From Oxyruncus cristatus (lineage: Eukaryota; Chordata; Aves; Passeriformes; Cotingidae): 64,000 nt of DNA. The DNA lies in NCBI GenBank assembly GCA_013399855.1, contig VXAY01004762.1, positions 124,001 through 188,000 of the forward strand, in the 5' to 3' direction. Below the pieces are notes generated by a model, which was given only the letters and a program-made list of their open reading frames with translations, made no database searches and had not been told where the DNA came from. A program made the position numbers and the translations under genes. Positions 48,929 to 62,269 of the stretch are shown here, piece after piece (positions within the stretch are counted from its first letter, which is position 1; the number at the start of each line of letters is the position of its first letter).

Positions 48929-51900
48929 CCGCCCCGGACCAGAGCCCCTCGGGCCGCCCCCCCGCCCCAGCTCCGGGACCCCGCCGCGCCGGGAGCGCTC
49001 CGGCTCCGCGCAGTCCGCGGTGGCCCCTTCTTTTCCGTCCCTTCCCCCTCGCAGGACTCGCCGTCCGCCCGTCCCCGGGGGAACGGCGCTGAGCCCCCGC
49101 CGCGGGGCGGCTGCGGGCGGGACCCGTCCTGCCTGCAGGGCGGCGGGGGACGGGAAGGGCGGCCAGACCCGGCTCGCCCGCACGGTGCCTGCGCTGGCAG
49201 TACCGGAGGGGCCGGGCAGCAGGAGCCAACTCCTGCTCCGTGCCCTGACCTCGGGGCCGGGCCCCCGCTGCCCTCGCGAGTGCCTCGGCCGCCACCTTCA
49301 CGAGTTTCCTTCCCGCCCGGGGCCAGGTCACTGGCCCGCTGCGCTGCCGTAGTGCTGCTCCAGAAACGTTCCCATCAATCCCTCGGTGACCTGTCGACTC
49401 CACCAAGCACGAGCTGTGGTTCTGCAAAACGCCCAATGTGGTGAAAAGAGGCCTTTCCCAAAAAGAGACATTTCCCAAAAGCAGCAGTTCTGCCCTGAGG
49501 TTCCCCGCTGGGGCCTGTGGAAGTGCTGGGATGGCAGGCTGGACATGCCAAGGATGAGCTGTCACTGTCTGTGCCGACCCCCTTTCACTCAGGGACAGTT
49601 CCTCAGCATTGGTGGATGTAGGATTTGGGGGACACAAACACAAACGGGAAGGACAGGGCAAAGAGCGATGGGTAAAGACAAAAGTTGGTTCAGCCACACG
49701 CTTTGCAGGGCAGACATTTTTCCACCGGGCTTTCCCAGTTTCTCAGCGCCGACTAAACCAAGCTAACAGTTCCCACCAGGGAGGAGCAAACCTCAGCCCC
49801 GGGCAAGGCACAGCCCAGACAGGGCTGTACCTGAGAGCGTGCTGAGCAGGGCTGCAGGGTGAGTGTGGAGACAGTCTGAGCAAAGTTGACCTATGGCTGA
49901 ATACAAGGGAAAAAATAAAGAAAATAGTTACTAAAAAGCAAACCAATGTAAGTGGCTTAAGGGGCAGGATGGGCACTTACCGTGGCAGGAGGTAACACAA
50001 TGATGGTTTGTGCATTAAAGCTTTAGTAATCTGAACTCATGCATGAGCCACAGAGAGTTTTTCCCGTCCACTGATGCCCACTTTAACAGTGAAATCATGC
50101 TGACAGAGTCACCTCCCGTATTTAATAGCTGTATGTAATCCACTTACTCTATCCAGCCCCCTCAACCCCTCACAGGTAGTTTAACCCATGCTGGCACCTC
50201 CACCAACTACTTTAATTTCCAGACTTCAGTGACTTTTTTCTAAGCCACACAAGTTCCTTGAACAATACAGCAAGACGCAGACATACTCCAAGGGCAGAGT
50301 TAAGGTTGCACAATTATCACATGTAGGAAGTGTCATTTTCCCATTGCATCTGCTGTTTTCCAAACATTTTTTGCTCTTTTAGATTATAGCAGTAACGTTT
50401 GCTTTGGGAATCTGTGTGGGAACAGGAGCTCAGCAGTGCTTGTGGGGTCTGGTAAGCACAGAGACCTGGTGTGCAGTTGCTGCCTGAACTTCATGGCAGT
50501 GGTGCTTACGGGGACAAGAATACACTGTGTTTGGGGACAAGATCAGTGGGGAACTTGAGAAGGAGAAAGGCAGAAAGCACTGAAATTTTGACTTGGGGGA
50601 TGTTCCTGGCCCAACTCCTGTTTTCTGCCACAGGTGCTTCTCTTACCTCCACATTGTTGTGTTAAGCAGGGTGACAGCCACCACAGGCACAGAGTAGAAT
50701 ATGGTGGAAATGCCAAGGAGCTGTGGCCCATTTTTAGAAAGCAATTTATCTCCTCAAAAAAGTTTCAGCATTGCTGTTTTCATAGCAAAAGTTGTTTTCT
50801 TTCCAAAAACCTACTATATATCCTTCATTATCAATTTCCACTGGAAACCTTCCTTCCTCAGCAAATGCCGCTTTCAAAGTCACATGTGAAAAACTTGGCA
50901 ACCCAAGCATAGCGTGATTTCACTTAACACATACATCCATTGGGAGGTGAGCATTCCCAGTGTAATAAACACCCTTGGAGCCAGAGTTTGGTGTCCCTTC
51001 ATGGAGGGCTCCTGTAGAAGTGCTGTGGCCACTGGTGGGCTGATCCAGCCAGAGCTTTTGGGATGCTGCATCCTGCAGGCAGCACTTCCCTGCTGACCCC
51101 TCCCGACACCAACGCACCAAGAGAGGAACCACTGGCAGCAGTCAGGGCTGAAAAGACAATCAAACTAAATGACAAGTTCCTGGCTAGGGTATTTCTTTCA
51201 CACCGTGAGTTATCCTACTGGCCTCAAAATTCACAGGCAGCACATCCCACTGACCATTTGGGGATTTTGAATGGAGCTTGGGCTCTCATGTCCTCGCAAG
51301 GCAGCCTTGAGCAAGTTATCTAGCACTTCTCCTTAACTCCAGCAATCTGGATTGAAAAGGAGTAAATTTCTAAATTTCTAGGCTCACATAGGAATCGACG
51401 GCACAAGTTTTCAAACCAAACTTATTCCAGCTAAATGTTTTGAACTCCACAGTGATGTTCAGCTGGTGGTAAATCCACCTGAAGGAATTCCTACCCTTGC
51501 ATCCAGAAGATGCCACTTCCTCATTTATGCCAAATGTGCACTTATTTGAGAGCACTCTCAAGAGGATCCTGTTAACCCACTTCTTTCCACCTCTCCCCTT
51601 CCCTCATCACGTGTATTTTTAATGACAAAACCTTGTAAAGAGACACTGGTTGCAGATGCTTCCAGTGCATGACGAGACATGGCAGCACAGCAGGCAGGCT
51701 CAGGGGGATGGGAGATAGGGCACAAACCTCTTGGGCAAATCTGGCTGCCACAGCCTGTGCTGGGAGCTCTGGAGCAAATGACTCCAGTGCACCCTTCATG
51801 TCAGGTATTGAGATACTGGGATGATACAGACCTTCACCCCTCTGCACCTGCTCGACATCCCCCTCACCCCAACAGTATCACAGCTACTCCTGCTTCCTTG

Positions 51901-53754
51901 TTTCAGCCCTGAAAACAGACAACAGTCCAAACTGACAGTCCATCAGTCCATAACTTCCACAGAGCAACTGGCCAGGGATGCTCAGAGATGCACTCCTGAG
52001 CTTAGCACCCTGTTAGGAGCCTCTTCAGCGCAGTGGGACCTCCAAAACCTGGAGTGCCAAGAGCACAGGGATAATTTCCCATACCTGGACCATCGACATA
52101 AAAGGATTTAAAAATAAACTGGGGTGCTACACCCAGCCAAAGTCAGTATTTGTGCACAGGGTTCAATGCCAAATATAAATATGAACTTGAGCTTCTCAGC
52201 CCCCTTGGTCACTGTGGTAAACACACATTTTTGTAATTTCGCATCAGATGTGCGTAACTTCTCAGAAGTGACTGCTGCCCTGAACAGCCCGAAGTGTAAC
52301 CACTAGGAAATTACTTTTCTGTGGATTTAATAAGGAATTTCTTACATAGGAGTTGGAATCAGGCTCAGGACACAGATCCCTCTATTAGTTTAGCCAGAGC
52401 TAAAAGGATCAGAAGTGATGCTGCTGCTCTGTGGGTCAGGGAAGTTGAGTATCCACCACACAATTAGCACCTTTTAGTAGAAGTGGGTAGAAAGGGAAAT
52501 TAGCAATTGAGGTTAGAAATGGTGAACCAGCTTCATAGGAGCACCTTAACAGCCAGCATTCATTCTGCCCATGTCCTCCTGAAGAGGATTAAATGTGTTT
52601 AGCCTCCCCAGGTTTCCAGGATGAGAAGAAGCTATCCAGGGGTGGAAGAAAAAGAAGCTGTGTGCAAGCCGTCAGACTTCACACAAAGCAGCATAATGTT
52701 TGCCATACATACGAGCATCCTTGGCAAGGAAGGCAGGAGCCTGTGCTCAGAAGCCTGGAAGTCTTCACCACAAAATAAAATACCAAACCAGAAAGCCCAG
52801 GGGCACTGGTGGCCAACAAACTGCACCCTCTCTTGCTTTCAAAGCACAGCATTAACTGCCGTCGGCTTCAGATGCCAATGCCAGAGAGAAGTCAAGAGGA
52901 AACTACTCTTGGAAGTCTCACTTAGCACTTGACAACATCTTTGAATATGTGGCCCAGGCTGAGTTCATAAGCTTTCTGGGGAAAGCGTTGTGCTAGGGAT
53001 TGTATAAACACAGAGCTGACTGATGGATGGCCCTGGTGCACCACGGAGATTTGTGCACACTCCAGAAAAACGTCTTGAATTAAGAAGCATCTTGGACTAA
53101 TACAGGGACACTCAAAGACTTCACTGATACTTGTGGGAGAGAAACAAATGATAAGGAAAAGTTATCATGCGGTGTTCCATTTTCCAGACTTCACTAAAGA
53201 GTTGGATGCAGGGTCAGCTCAGATATTTTTAGCTGTGCTGGGAGCACAAGCGTAGCAAAGTGGGCAAGGGATTGAGCAAGGAGGAGCTGGAGAGAAGATC
53301 ATTGGTAGAGGCCCTCATAAAACTGCCTTGGGATGAGCATTACTTGATATTTTCTTCAGTGACTCCATTAGGAAAAGGAAGGATTGTGCTTATAACCTGA
53401 AAATGAGAAGCACAATGTCACAATGGAAGAACAGAATAACTTTGAGAGAGCAAAATGGAAATGGGATGAAATACAGTATTATGGGCTTTGACAGCCGGGT
53501 ACTTGTAATCAAACTTTCTCACTTTGAGCAGAAGCTCATTCGTGCGGCACCCAGGAGGGACAAGACCTCTCTCAAAGGTGTTTTTGTGCCATTGGTGTGA
53601 CTTACCTCCTGAAAAGGCCCATGTCAAGCAGGGGTTATCAGAAGTACCAATGAATAGAGACAGGGAAGCATTTAATGCCACTGAACAGTGCCCAGGCAAG
53701 ACCCTGTTGGAATTCTTCAGACAGTTCTCCAGATGAAGAAAAAAAAAATGCATT

Positions 53755-54060
53755 TAAGCATGGAGAAGAGTTTCTAGGATGGTAAGAGGGATGGAAAGCC
53801 TATTTTATGAGAGGAATCTCTACAAACTCAACTTGCTCAGCCTAAGGAAACAAAGGCTGGGAGGAGATATGACCACTCTAAAATACACTGGGAAAGGAGG
53901 CAGCAACAAAAGAGCCAGTAGACAAGAATGAAGAGCACAACTGATCCATGCTGGACATGTGGGCTGGAAACTAGACATCTGTTTCTAACCTTCAGAGGAA
54001 CAAGGAACAGAAACAGCTTTGCAGTGGGAGGAGCAAAGGCGCTCAATGTAAAGATGGACT
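53755..54060 (+). mobile_element. Degraded CR1-like fragment
   Basis: The stretch reads GGATGGAAAGCCTATTTTAT, GAGAGGAATCTC, AACTTGCTCAGCCTAAGG, AAGGCTGGGAGGAGATATGA and CCACTCTAAAATACACTGG. This follows the order of words in the upstream part of older CR1 3' regions (GAGAGGCT, TTGTTCAGCCTGGAG, GGCTGAGGGGAGACATGATC). Divergence is high and the limits are uncertain. Confidence 0.5.
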
Positions 54061-57000
54061 TTGATCACTTACAGAAGGAGTCAGCGGAGCAGCTCACATA
54101 GTCCCTCCTGCCCCTGTGATCCCGCTGAGGTCAGACCCCACTGCTGTCACCAGAGTCCTGATTCTCCCTCCTCACCCACCCACACCAAATAATGTCATCT
54201 GACTCATTCCCAGCCAACAGATTTCAGTGGATGTTCTCTCAAGGGAAGGGGAGAGGTACAGGGAGAAGAAAACTCTTCATCCAGCTCTTGTGCCTAGAAA
54301 TGGATTTCTCAAACACCCAGGGATTTCCGATTTGCTTCTAAATTTGGTGTGTGGTTTTTTTTCCTCCCAGAAAACTTAAAACTTCCTGTATTCAGCAAAA
54401 TAAGGGTATTTTTAAAGTTTTCCTTTTTTTTTTTTTTAATCTATTTTTAGATAGTGTTTCATGGTTTCTTTGGAAAAAAGTTTTAGAACTGAATTAGCAA
54501 GTGATCAAATGCCGACTATCAGGAACTTGAAACAGCGAGCCAAAAACTTTCTATCAGAAACAGCCTGCCGAAGAGCAACGTAGGAGAAAAAGGATCTGAA
54601 AGATGAGGAGCAATATGCAAGCAACAGCCAGTGCCAAGAATCTCTAGGGTCTGTAAACCCTTAAAATGCCAGACTGACTGGAGTAAAAAACAGCCTGAAA
54701 GGTAGAGAGGCATAAAACACTCTGCGTGCAACAGCGTTGAATATAAAACCGGCTGAGTAGAAAAGAAAGCCAACAAAACTAGAGGCTCTAGCTAAGCATC
54801 CTGCACGCTGTACTCTGCAGATAGCAAAGGCTGTGCAATTTAAATCTGTAATCCCTTCCCAAGCAAAGAGGCTTTTGCAACAGCGCAATCTGGATGTCGC
54901 CAGCATATGAATAGGCATCTTGGGACTGCTCCGGAGAGCAGAGGTCAAAGTTTAGTGATGTATGTACTTGTCTCCCTAATGGGTCTTATTGATTATTATC
55001 CATAGAAACAAGCAATGTCTCCAAATCTGCCTCCCCCTTTGGGCTAGACGCTGGCAACCAGGAAAAAGCACCTTGATCTTTGGGGTACATGCTGTCTGTA
55101 GAGTGTTGAAGCCTGCAATGAGGAAAGACACAAAGTTGCTGAACAGACTAGCGAAACACAGCAAGTGGAAAATGACCAGTAGGTCTGCATAGCAATGATG
55201 CATGGGAGCACCGTGTCAAAAAATAACACCTAATAAAATATTAAAAAAGAAAATCAGGGGGATTTTCTTTTAAAATGAGAGGGGGGAGAGAAAATCAACG
55301 TTGCAATTCAATCACTTAAGTGAATTAACGTGTGGAAGGGGCTGAAAAGCCCCAGCACAGATAAAGCCAAATCCACACTTGTCCAACCACAGGTATTCCA
55401 GACAGGTGTCTTAAATAGTGCAGTGAAATTGTTCTATCTGCGATACAAAATGGTGGGAACCAGCTGGTGTCTTCACAGCACAAACACAATTCTGCTGTGG
55501 CGACTTCAACGGCAGAGGAAAATATTTAAAACAGCACCAGAAGCACAGGACCAAAAGTACCAATGCTGGTTTGTCCTATCACAGTGAGCACCGCTGTGGC
55601 AGCCAGCCAGCACGGTGGTGTGAGCAAAGCCAGCTCAGGTAGGGCACTGGGAACGCCCTCGGGTGGAGACTAAGCTGATAAAAAAGCAAGGGTAAGAGTG
55701 ATTATCAGACCTCCTTAAACTTCCTGAGTTTGCAAGGTAGAGCCAGAGAAAGCAGGCTCACTCTGGAGACTTTGGTACTCCCACTTCTGGCTGCTGCTTG
55801 AAACTGGGGAAGAAAAAACAACCCTCAGCCCTGCCTACAATATTTCAGAATCTCAGAAGACATCCCTTTTGGGTTTAGGTTTAGAAACAGGCTCAGGCAG
55901 CAGGGAGGTCCTGTCTCTCTCTGGAGATGTGTGCCCACCTCCGTATGTGGACACAAGGCCACTAGGGCTGGTCCCACTGATGAGCTGCCTGAGGTCTGCC
56001 TGCCTGCTCTGCCCATCCTCATCCTCACCCACCCCACAGCTTGCAGGCTGAAAAGGGCCAGAGGAGGTTGGCAGCAGCATTGGGCTCCCCTGGGCAGCAA
56101 CAGCCCCTTCCCACTAGTGCCAAATGCCATTTTCTGGGCTGTTCCTCGCACACCCACCCTGGCATGTGGAAATACGGCATGTGGAAGAGCCTCCCCACAA
56201 GAGCTCTGTGCACACATTCCTTTGGCCTCGTAGGGGGTTCTCCTGCAGGGCAGGGATGAAGAAAATCTTTCTGCCCAATAGAGGACCTTGTAGGTGACTC
56301 CTGCTCCTGGCTCTGTGGGATATGCAACTTCCTTGCACAGGTTATACAAACCTAGTTATCTACCTGCACGTCCTCACATTAAAAAAGATGGGTCTGCACA
56401 CCTGAAGAAGAAGAAAAGCTTGTGAGTATAAAGCACAGACTGTGTCATCGATATTGAGGCCACAGCACAAACCAGATCAGCAGTGACTGCGTTTACTCCA
56501 GTGGAACTGTAACAACATGATCCCAGCCCCTGCCAGGAATGTTGTTGTTCAATACACATCTAAGTCACAGAGCAGCAACAAGCCTGCTGCACACTCAGTT
56601 TTCTTCCAGGTACAGCAAATCTGGCTCGCTCTGGGGTTGTGACGGGCCCAGCTCCAGGCAGTCAGAGATGCTGCGCTCTGTGCAGCTGGCGTTAGGATCA
56701 CTGGCATCTGGTGGGAGTGCAGCTACTCAAGACTCACCAAAACAACAACAGCAACAACGACAGAAAAGCCTCTTTTCTCGTAGAGTACAGCTGAATTCCC
56801 TTCCTCTCATTCCCTTAACAGATGTCAGAAAAAAGCATGAATGGCTGCAGCTCTGTGCTCGACTCGCAGCTTTCACACTTGCTGCAGAGCTGGCCTTCTG
56901 CTTCTGAACCCAGTTCTGGAAGGTGTTGCTTTTTCAAAAGAAAAATTGAGAGAAGGGGAAAAAAAAAAAACCAAACCTTAAACACTTAATAGTAAACTCC

Positions 57001-57227
57001 TTCAAACGAAAACTTGCTTCAAGCCAAAAAACATTTGCCAAGTTTCAACTGAACGTGAATTTTCACGACGCCATAATAAACACCTCAATGTGGGGGTTTC
57101 AAAATGAGAATGCCAAGACAACTTTGCTCCAAGCAGTTAAATATATATATATTCAATACATAACTTTTTTTTTAAAGAAAAGTCAAACTACCCCAAGGAG
57201 ACATTTTATGGTGCTTCAGTTATATAT

Positions 57228-57310
57228 ACATATTAAAAACAAACAAACAAAAAACCCCAAACAAAAAACAAGCAAAAAAAACCAAAACAAAAAAAAAACC
57301 CCCAAACAAA
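57228..57310. repeat. A-rich/AAAC low-complexity block
   Basis: This run of AAAC, AAAAC and CCCC-interrupted A tracts looks like a degraded A-rich simple repeat. The frame through it is compositional only. Confidence 0.85.
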
Positions 57311-58593
57311 TCAAATAGAGAGAAAGCAAAATGAAAAGCCACAGATTCATGTGTTGCCCATCATCCCAGTCATGCAGGAGGATGTAGGCAGGAGCAGGAC
57401 TCTCCCAAGAATCAGATCATAGGCCTGGATGCTATTGCAGCAGATTAACCTGGAACCACTACAGGAAGGAAGCATTTCCAGGTAAGAGAAAGGGTCTACA
57501 TCAGAAATGCTCTTGCAGAACCTACCTGGCCATTTTACCTCATCTAGTCTCCAACCAGGGCTCCCAGGGACTCTGAATCCAAGTCCAGTGCTGCACCAAG
57601 CGGTGCCTGCTGTGGCTGTAGGTGTGAGGGGCTCCAGCAAGGCTCTCCAGAAACAGATGGTGTGAGCCACTAAACGTTCCTGGGATTGGAAGAGCCTAAA
57701 TTCCTGACTGCTCAGATGATGAATGGCTTTTCCTGTGCTTAGGCTGGTGCACAGGGTGGGTTCCCAAGAAAGCAGAGCTCGGGGTGTGGAGCGTGAGCAC
57801 ATCGATCTCTTCTCGGGGCCAAGTCCGGCTGCCTGGTTTGCAGACAGCTGCTGATTTGTTTTGGAATGCACAAAGATGCCCTTCAATCCAATTTAAACAT
57901 TAAGGGAAAAATAAACCCCTGAGTGCCGTATGGTGGCTCTGCAGCCCCAAAGGCACCTCCAGCTCCTGAGGGGACAGAGGTGCTGCCATGACTGGTCCAA
58001 AACCAGTGTGGTGGTGGTGCTTCCAACCACAGCATCCCTGCAGAGATGAGCAGTGGGACCCTGCTGCCAGGGGGACCAAAGGCCTTAGGCTGGTTTCAAT
58101 TCTGGCCAGCTCCCTCGTGCTGTCACACAGAAGACACATTGGGAAAGCTGCAGCGAGAGAACAACCCATGTTTCTGCAGGGAAGGACTGCAGCCATGAGT
58201 TAGCCAGACTTGTCCAAATAAAGGGGGGAAAAAGCTACTTATGTTGTTTCCCCAGCCCCAGAGCAATACGCTTTCCTAGGATCAATTCATAACAGGTTGT
58301 TGTGCTCAGAGCTAAAATTAATCTTACATCAGGAGAATGAATTAAAACAATGAAGAGCTTCCTGCATCCATTGCTAAAAAAATTAATCGTCTAAGGGCTT
58401 CCTTTTCTACTTTCCAACTGGCCACCTTGCTTTCATTCAAGGAGAGCCTGAGTGAAAAAATGAAAACCCGTTTCCAGGTGGTTTTGGTTAAAGCAAACAA
58501 AGAGCTTGAATTGTGTCAGAGCCTGGTTTCAGGCAGAAGGTGCAGGGTTAGCCAGAAAGAGTGAACCACCACTGCTGAGATACAGCCACTGGC

Positions 58594-58658
58594 CTAATTA
58601 GGTGGAATAGCTATTAGTGATTCCACCTAATTAGATAATTAGATTAATTATCTAATTA
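58594..58658. repeat. Two adjoining, overlapping inverted repeats, TAAT/ATTA-rich
   Basis: Perfect 15-bp arms, CTAATTAGGTGGAAT (58594-58608) and ATTCCACCTAATTAG (58620-58634), are separated by 11 bases. Overlapping the second arm is another perfect pair, TAATTAGATAATT (58628-58640) and AATTATCTAATTA (58646-58658), separated by 5 bases. The segment holds many TAATTA/ATTA homeodomain-type cores. Confidence 0.9.
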
Positions 58659-60227
58659 ACTGAGATTGTTGTTAGACAAAGGCAGGTAGAGCTTCAGAGG
58701 TGATAAGGAAGACATCAGGGCAAGGTTACTCTGATTTATATTGATTTCTTTAACAGTTCAAGAACTCCCCTGGTTCCCACATTTATTTACCCAAGTCTCG
58801 CTCCTCCGGGGTTGTTTTAAAGTGATTAAAGCACGGAAGGGGGGGCTGTTCTTTTAAAAACAGAGAGGGGGAAAAAAAAAAAAGGAAATTTTACTGCAAG
58901 GATTCAGTGGAGGAGAGAAACCAGACGGGGCAGGGGAATGTGTTGTGGATGAGAACTGCCTCTGCCCCCCCTCCACTCCTTGTGCTTGGATTTCGCAGCA
59001 CATCCTCCCCGCAGACCTTTTTGGCTACACAGCGTGTTTGTCTTTGGGGAGAGAGACAACATGTGAGCTAATGATGCACCAACACCGAGCGGGAGCTGTG
59101 GTGCTGGCAGATTTTTCTCCATCGCTTGCTCTTTGCTGGCAGTGCTGGTGGGAACCACAAGCCAATTAAGGAGGCCTCGTTGCGGTAGACGTGGCATAAA
59201 AGTAGCATTAGAGCATCCTGCCCCAGAGACCCGTCAGCCCTGAATACCCGAGGGTGAGCGCAAGGCAGGTTTGCAAGTTTAATAAGCCAAGTCCTCCTCG
59301 CTCAGGCGTGAAGATAATATTATGCCAGGCAGGCCCCGGGGTGGAGGAGGCAGAGCTGGAGCCTGTGGCTTCCAGGATTTCAGCCACCTGCTTTGAATTT
59401 CACCACGACAGAGCCACGACAGAGTCAGGCCCACAGCTGAATAAATGCTTTAAGAGGCACAGGAGGGCATGCACCCAAGTTGACCCTGTCCTTCCCATCC
59501 TACAGCTATTGTTAGATGCATCAAGGAATTTGACCCACTTTGGGAGTTTCTGGTGGTTTTTCACATTCCATTTGTCCTTTCTGACTAACATTTTGCACTC
59601 GTGTGTCACAGCCCTGGCTCTGGTCCCTGTGGTGGATGCTCAGATTGCTGGAAAAAGATCCAGCTGCTGCATCCCACTGTGTTTATAGTTTCTGAGCTCT
59701 GAGTGGATCCAAGACACCACCTACACTGGGTTTTGAGGCATCCTCTCCACATGCCAGCTCCACCTAGCATCCTCCTTTCTCACCAAGCTTCCCTCCTCCA
59801 GCTGGCTATTTGAATTCAGATCTTAAAGACTGCACACTTGCTCACACCAAAAAACACAAGCGTTGCAGACTAGGACATAATTTTTGCAGAGGCCAATAAC
59901 AAGTGCAACCCCAGGTGGGCTTTTCTCTGAGTTTTGGAGCTTGGCTGGTCTCTCCTCACACTGCAGAGCACAACAGCATTTAGTGATCTGGTGAGCAGTG
60001 TGTCCTCAGCACAGGGCCAGCTCTTGGGCTCACCTCCCTGTAGGAATCCTCACAGATCAGCCAGCTGGCAGAAGGAAATGGTTTACACACCCTGTCAAGA
60101 GCTCAGAGGTAACTTACGGTTTACCTTCTCTAGCTTTGGTTGATCCCACAGCTAAACCAGCCCCTTCCCACTATAAATGCCTCACCATCTCTTCCTCTGT
60201 CTTCTGCACACGTCTGAGGTTTCTCTT

Positions 60228-60422
60228 TCATACACCCTCATATCGCTTGACTTCTTCATTCAGCCTTAATACCTGTGCATAATAATAGTTTAATAACTTT
60301 AGAATAGCTTCAGCCTGTCTCCTGAGAGGTACAGAAATAAACCTGTCTTCCCGAGGTGCAGAAACTACGTTAACAGATCCATTACTGGTCACATCACAAT
60401 CATTAGAATTCTCAGCTCCCAT
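60228..60422 (-). other. Protein-like reading frame, possibly a degraded retroelement fragment
   Basis: This is a 64-codon frame with balanced, protein-like composition. It has a helical stretch LLNYYYAQVLRLNEEVKRY with coiled-coil character near its end. The pattern (REDRFISVPLRRQAEAIL followed by a Leu/Glu-rich helix) reminds me of short reading frames in LTR-type repeats of songbird genomes, and a single frameshift after the last helix would extend it. I cannot name a family. A second minus-strand frame (60412-60786) abuts it upstream. The alternatives are a chance frame or an exon of an unannotated transcript. Confidence 0.25.
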
Positions 60423-62269
60423 TGCCCCTGCTCCAGTGTGTGTGCCTTGGCATCCTTTTCAGCAAGATGCTCCACCCAGGCCACAGCAGCATCCCATGGA
60501 GGAGCTGCAGAGTATAAATGTCATACCAGCGCCTCGGGTACTGCATGAGGCTGGGCAGCCTGTGCCCTGCCAGGTGTGGAACATCAGGCTGCCACTCTCC
60601 CTTCCTGCACCCTGCAAGCCCCAGAGGCCACGGCCACAACGTCAGGCAGAACTTCCACTCTCCTAACAAAACACTCAGGTCTCCACGGGAGCTAAAGGGT
60701 TGCAAGTACAGACCAGCTACTTGCTGGGAGCTGCCGGCCATCTGGTAAGAGTATTGGAGGAAGCTACTTTCAAAGCCAACAGACACTTCTTTTGCAGAGT
60801 TTTTCCACTGTAGAGAATATCACAAAAATTTCTATTTTGTTGTGTCATAATCCTGGTAGCTAAGAGAGATTTTTATCATTTTCAACAAACTCTGAAACCC
60901 ATCCCTGGCCTTTGGGAAGGAGCTCTCTTCAACCAGCTGTGGGATGTGATGCCCAGGGAGAAGACTGGTCCCCAGGAGCTCCCCAGCAGGGTCACATTGC
61001 CTCTCCCCAATGGTTTTGGACTCCTTGGAAATCTGTCACCAGTGCACCAAGGCTGTCCCCCATTAGCCAGCAGGATGGAGAGAGACCACAGGCCAAAAGG
61101 AATGAAATTAAATTACTCCCCACAGCAGATTTTCAATCCCTATCACAAAATCTGGCTGTTCTACTACTGTTTTCATCCAGTTCAACAAGTGTGCAGGAAT
61201 CGGGCTGCAAGAAATCAGGCAACAACTTAAAGCTGCAGGCTGATCATCCACAGAATCCAGTGGCATTAACATGCTGATCACATTTGGCGCCAAAGGGCCC
61301 AGGTGGGCAGTTCTTTCATTTTTGGGGGCTTGGAAATTGAGCACCGCATCTCACTTGCATCCCCAGAGTTCAAAGCCCAGGGGACAGTAAATCAGGGAAC
61401 GGTGCACAGGCAGTGCATTTATGCTCCTCAGCATAAATATCAATTTTCACACTGTGGTCAGGTTCTGTAAGTGTGGGGAATTGGTGTGGCAACGGGATTT
61501 TAACGAGGTCTGGTTGCGATTAATCCCTTTCTAGGCAGTTCCTCTAAATGACTCGATTCCTTGCGATCACTCAGGAATTACAAGACTGAAGTGAACTGCA
61601 AGGGACCACAGTGAACATGTGCATGAAACTATCTGAGGCTGCAAAACAGAGGCACTGGCTGGAAATTATTAAAACAGCACAAAAACATGGAACTCACCCA
61701 AAATGGAAGGTACATTGGAAAGGATAAGAAATACCATATTGCAAGTAATGCTGTGTAGGACATGACAGCAAGACAGAGCCTATCCATGAAAGAGCATTCC
61801 AGTACCAGGGCAAATCCCGTGTCCCAACTGTGGTGGGGGACATCCATCCTTGGTGACAGGATCTGGCAGCAGCCCCGACAGGGTGAGATAAAGCAGTAGC
61901 CTGCAAATAAACTGAAATCAGTCACTCAAGTTCCTGCTCTTACATCATCCATCCCCTTGCTCTTACCCCTGCAGCAGAGAAGATTCCCTGCCCAGAAGGC
62001 ATCCTAGCTGCTGCCAGAGTATACTGGAAAAAGGGAGAGAGAGTTTGCTTTGCAGGGGAAGCAAACGCCTTCCTCCAGCCGATCTCCATCGCTCTTTATC
62101 TGCCCACAGCTGCTCACAATCTGGCCCCGCAGATAAGGAAGGCAGCGCTCCCCATCCTTCCCTTTCCTCCAGCTGGTGAGGTCTGGCAGCTCCACATTTT
62201 CTGGAGCTGGGAAAGGCAGCGCCACGTGGCAGACAAGCCTATAGCCAAGTCCCATGGCTTTGGCTGGAA

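Larger units (their letters stand above)
47560..49330. promoter_or_regulatory. RYBP: CpG island and probable RYBP promoter
   Basis: GC- and CpG-rich sequence surrounds the N gap. To its right, 48929-49330 is dense in CpG and C/G runs, with GC-box-like cores at 48929-48937 (CCGCCCCGG), 49104-49110 (GGGGCGG) and 49115-49120 (GGGCGG). To its left, CpGs continue through exon 2. The rest of the window is AT-rich and CpG-poor, so the contrast is clear. By position this is the RYBP promoter. No TATA box is visible, and the start site is probably in the gap. No divergent protein-coding gene is apparent on the plus strand. Confidence 0.75.

Noticed and set aside
47693..49697. Very long open frames (400-580 codons) on both strands across the gap
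   Set aside because: They are open only because Ns contain no stops. The visible ends are GC-rich promoter sequence or the antisense of exon 2.
55825..56349. 174-codon minus-strand frame
   Set aside because: Several overlapping frames on both strands are equally long here, which reflects base composition, not coding.
57347..57886. 179-codon minus-strand frame
   Set aside because: No recognisable domain, mixed composition, and no splice or start context. It is most likely a chance frame in GC-moderate intergenic DNA.
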